Below are positions 61,344 through 64,000 of a stretch of 64,000 nt of DNA, in pieces. This DNA is from CADEEN01 sp963706685 (GTDB taxonomy: Bacteria > Pseudomonadota > Gammaproteobacteria > Burkholderiales > Burkholderiaceae_C), in the NCBI GenBank assembly GCA_963706685.1, contig CAVPMY010000017.1:62001-126000 (forward strand), read 5' to 3'. The translations under genes and the position numbers were made by a program. A model generated the notes under the pieces. It worked only from the letters and a program-made list of their open reading frames with translations, did no database searches and was not told the DNA's origin. Position 1 is the stretch's first letter, and each line of letters begins with the position of its first letter.

Positions 61344-63341
61344 ATGTTCGCGCTGCCGTTTCTGGACTTGCCGCCGTTGTCGCGCGCTGGTGGCACGGTA
61401 CGCCTGCCGGGCTCGAAGAGCATTTCCAATCGTGTGTTGCTGCTGGCCGGGCTGGCCGATGGCGTGACGCGCGTCCATGACGTGCTCGATTCCGATGACA
61501 CACAGGTCATGCTCGAAGCCCTGCATGTGCTCGGTTGCGCGGTCACGCACGACGGCGCCGTGTGTGTCGTGCGCGGCATCGGCGGCAAGCTGGATGTGCG
61601 CGAGGCGAAGCTGTTTGTCGGCAACGCGGGCACGGCGATGCGCCCCCTCACGGCCGTATTGGCGCTGCTGGCCGCGCGCGACGGCGGCCGCTTCGAACTC
61701 TCGGGTGTCGCGCGCATGCACGAGCGGCCGATCGGCGACCTCACCGACGCGCTGCGCCAACTCGGCTGCCGCATCGATCATCTGGCCGCCGCGGGCTACC
61801 CGCCGCTGGCCGTCCACGGACCGGGCGCACTGGCGCTGTCGCAGCCGATCCGCGTGCGTGGCGATGTCTCCAGCCAGTTCCTGACCGCCTTGCTGCTCGC
61901 CCTGCCCTTGGTCTCGGACGCCGGCCCGATCGCGATCGAGGTCGAAGGCGAACTCATCTCCAAGCCCTATGTCGAGATCACGCTGGCGCTGCTGGCGCGA
62001 TTCGGCATCGCGGTGCAGCGCGAAGGCTGGCAGCGCTTTGTCGTGCCGGCCAAGAGCGCCTACCGCTCGCCCGGCGTGGTTCACGTCGAGGGCGACGCCT
62101 CGTCGGCCTCGTATTTCATCGCCCTGGGGGCGATCGCGGGCGTCAACAAGGCGCTGCGCATCGAGGGCGTGGGCGACGCTTCGATCCAGGGCGACATTCG
62201 CTTCATCGACGCAGCGCGCGCGATGGGCGCCGACATTCGCACCGAGCCCAACGCCTTGGAGGTGCGGCGTGGCGCGTGGCCCCTCAAGGCCATCACGCTC
62301 GACTGCAATCACATTCCCGATGCCGCGATGACGCTGGCAGTGATGGCGCTGTATGCCGACGGGCCGACGACGCTGACCAACATCGCCAGCTGGCGCGTCA
62401 AGGAGACGGACCGCATCACCGCCATGGCCACCGAACTGCGCAAATTCGGCGCAGCGGTCGACGAGGGCGCCGATTGGCTGCGCGTGGCGCCACCCGCCGA
62501 CTGGCACGCCGCGACGATCCGAACCTACGACGACCACCGCATGGCCATGTGCGCCTCGCTGGGCGCATTTGGCGGCAAGCCGGTGCGCATCCTCGACCCG
62601 AAGTGCGTGGCCAAGACTTTTCCCGACTACTTCGAAACCCTGTTCAAGGTCGCCAGCGCCAACCCGAAGGACGTGCCGGTGATCACGATCGACGGCCCCA
62701 CGGCCGGCGGCAAGGGCACGCTGGCCGCTGCGGTGGCCGAGCGCCTGGGCTACCGCCTGCTCGATTCGGGCTCGCTGTATCGCGTTGCCGCCCTCGCGGC
62801 AATGCGGGCCGGCCTGCTGGCCAGCGAACCGCTCGACGAAGACGCCATTGCCGCGCTGGCGGCCAGCCTGCCGCTGTCGTTCAAGCCCGGCCGCATTCGC
62901 CTGGGAACCGAAGAGGTGACCGAGGCGCTGCGGGAAGAAGCCGTCGGCGTGGCGGCGTCGCGGGTGTCCGCCCTGCCCGCCGTGCGCCGCGCACTGCACG
63001 AGCTGCAGCTGTCGTTTCGCCGCGTACCGGGACTGGTGGCCGATGGCCGCGACATGGGCACCGTGGTCTTCTTCGACGCCCCGCTCAAGGTCTTCCTCAC
63101 GGCGAGTGCCGCACAACGCGCCGAGCGGCGCCATAAGCAATTGATTTCAAAGGGAATTGCAGCTAACATTGACGGTCTTCGCGCTGAACTGGAAGCGCGC
63201 GACCTGCGGGACACCACCCGCGCCGTCGCGCCTTTGAAGCCGGCGCAAGATGCGCTGTTGCTCGACAACTCCGCCCTCACGATCGAAGCGTCGGTCGACA
63301 AGGTGCTGGAAATCTGGGAACAACGCAGGCCGTTCCTGTAG
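61344..63341 (+). CDS. aroA-cmk: Fused EPSP synthase (AroA) - cytidylate kinase (Cmk)
   Basis: 665 residues in one uninterrupted frame. Residues 1-~435 are EPSP synthase: LPGSKSISNR, GNAGTAMRPL, RVRGDVSSQF, EGDASSASYF and RVKETDRI. Residues ~445-665 are CMP kinase: P-loop TIDGPTAGGKGT, LLDSGSLYR, DGRDMGTVVF and RDLRDTTRAVAPL. The enzymes act in unrelated pathways (aromatic amino acids, pyrimidine salvage) but their genes are adjacent in most Proteobacteria; this fusion, with the junction at KVASANPKDVPVI, is known in several Burkholderiales. Precedes rpsA as usual. Confidence 0.95.
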   Translation: MFALPFLDLPPLSRAGGTVRLPGSKSISNRVLLLAGLADGVTRVHDVLDSDDTQVMLEALHVLGCAVTHDGAVCVVRGIGGKLDVREAKLFVGNAGTAMRPLTAVLALLAARDGGRFELSGVARMHERPIGDLTDALRQLGCRIDHLAAAGYPPLAVHGPGALALSQPIRVRGDVSSQFLTALLLALPLVSDAGPIAIEVEGELISKPYVEITLALLARFGIAVQREGWQRFVVPAKSAYRSPGVVHVEGDASSASYFIALGAIAGVNKALRIEGVGDASIQGDIRFIDAARAMGADIRTEPNALEVRRGAWPLKAITLDCNHIPDAAMTLAVMALYADGPTTLTNIASWRVKETDRITAMATELRKFGAAVDEGADWLRVAPPADWHAATIRTYDDHRMAMCASLGAFGGKPVRILDPKCVAKTFPDYFETLFKVASANPKDVPVITIDGPTAGGKGTLAAAVAERLGYRLLDSGSLYRVAALAAMRAGLLASEPLDEDAIAALAASLPLSFKPGRIRLGTEEVTEALREEAVGVAASRVSALPAVRRALHELQLSFRRVPGLVADGRDMGTVVFFDAPLKVFLTASAAQRAERRHKQLISKGIAANIDGLRAELEARDLRDTTRAVAPLKPAQDALLLDNSALTIEASVDKVLEIWEQRRPFL

Positions 63342-63434
63342 AAACAGTCACGGCAACAGGTCCGACGCTTCCCCTGTGCTGCGTTGGTTCGGCAACTAAC
63401 CGCCACGCCAGTGGCACTGCAACCCCCCTCCTCC

Positions 63435-64000
63435 ATGTCACAAACCCAAACCGCCACCACCGGCGGCGGCGAGTCGTTCGCCGCCCTCTTCGAAGAAAGC
63501 CTGAAGCGCAGCGAGATGCGCGCCGGCGAAGTCATCACCGCCGAGGTGGTGCGCGTCGAACACAGCTTCGTGGTGGTGAACGCAGGCCTCAAGAGCGAGG
63601 CCTATGTTCCGATCGAAGAATTCAAGAACGACCAGGGCGAACTCGAAGTCCAGGTCGGTGACTTTGTCTCGGTGGCCATCGACGCCATCGAAAACGGCTA
63701 CGGCGACACCATCCTGTCGCGCGACAAGGCCAAGCGTCTGGCGTCGTGGCTGTCGCTCGAGACCTCGCTCGAATCGGGCGACTTCGTCTCCGGCACCGTC
63801 AACGGCAAGGTCAAGGGCGGCCTCACGGTGCTCGTCAACGGCATCCGCGCCTTCCTGCCCGGCTCGCTGATCGACACGCGCCCGGTCAAGGATCTGAGCC
63901 CGTTCGAGGGCAAGACGATGGAGTTCAAGGTCATCAAGCTTGACCGCAAGCGCAACAACGTCGTCTTGTCGCGCCGCGCCGTCGTCGAGGCCTCGATGGG
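63435..64000 (+). CDS. rpsA: 30S ribosomal protein S1 (partial, 3' end beyond window)
   Basis: The first 188 codons. Two S1 (OB-fold) RNA-binding repeats begin here: FAALFEESLKRSEMRAGEVITAEVV with EAYVPIEEFKND, and GDFVSGTVNGKVKGGLTVLVNGIRAFLPGSLID, the second with the classic highly conserved S1 motif. S1 recruits mRNA to the 30S subunit. The ATG gives MSQTQTATTGGGESF, a normal length N-terminus, and the 93-bp gap from aroA-cmk can hold its own promoter. The remaining repeats lie outside the window. Confidence 0.97.
   Translation, partial: MSQTQTATTGGGESFAALFEESLKRSEMRAGEVITAEVVRVEHSFVVVNAGLKSEAYVPIEEFKNDQGELEVQVGDFVSVAIDAIENGYGDTILSRDKAKRLASWLSLETSLESGDFVSGTVNGKVKGGLTVLVNGIRAFLPGSLIDTRPVKDLSPFEGKTMEFKVIKLDRKRNNVVLSRRAVVEASM

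Overview
The window is high-GC chromosomal DNA from a betaproteobacterium, most likely a Burkholderiales of the Leptothrix/Rubrivivax/Sphaerotilus kind. Support comes from the gph-ubiG / ompA / gyrA-pheA-tyrA-aroA::cmk-rpsA arrangement, the fused AroA-Cmk protein, a phasin gene for polyhydroxyalkanoate granules, a cysteine operon with a DUF934 gene, and short dispersed GC-rich palindromic repeats between genes.

Layout. 0-7.3 kb: an SDR dehydrogenase, an intradiol dioxygenase, RluA, a TonB receptor, an ABC exporter and a 2OG-Fe oxygenase. 7.4-33.3 kb: one unbroken minus-strand gene series. In transcription order it encodes a GAF-HlyD membrane adaptor, an M50-protease/HlyD fusion, a SecA paralogue, a periplasmic adaptor, a ~4,950-codon repeat-rich surface protein (LEPR-XLL-like N-terminus, DUF4347, beta-helix, LamG, cadherin and 17 x 93-residue repeats), then a diguanylate cyclase and a GGDEF-EAL protein. 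This is the candidate new system: a dedicated export route for a giant adhesin tied to c-di-GMP. 33.4-39.9 kb: a core methionine synthase, hydrolase, 2-hydroxyacid dehydrogenase, RsuA, nitroreductase, an HDAC-like amidohydrolase and a phasin. 40-48.3 kb: assimilatory sulfate reduction (sulfite exporter, cysI, DUF934, cysH, cysD, cysN, siroheme methyltransferase), then ferredoxin FdxA and ferredoxin-NADP reductase, which may feed electrons to the CysI. 48.3-50.5 kb: a TPP riboswitch controlling a TonB receptor. 50.6-53.7 kb: tRNA-Asn, a decayed integrative element (AlpA, 5'-truncated TraG/VirD4, truncated lipoprotein) and tmRNA. 53.7-64 kb: gph, ubiG, ompA, then gyrA and the aromatic amino-acid genes into rpsA, cut by the window end.

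Quality warning. Many genes carry single-base indels: the giant gene, the M50-HlyD and SecA-like genes, cysI, cysH, cysD, cysN, cobA, fdxA and the TPP-controlled receptor. They often insert one G or C beside a CpG (for example TCG read as TGCG). Because they hit housekeeping genes and the reading resumes cleanly in another frame each time, they look mostly like sequencing or assembly errors. Such genes are listed as single loci spanning the breaks.
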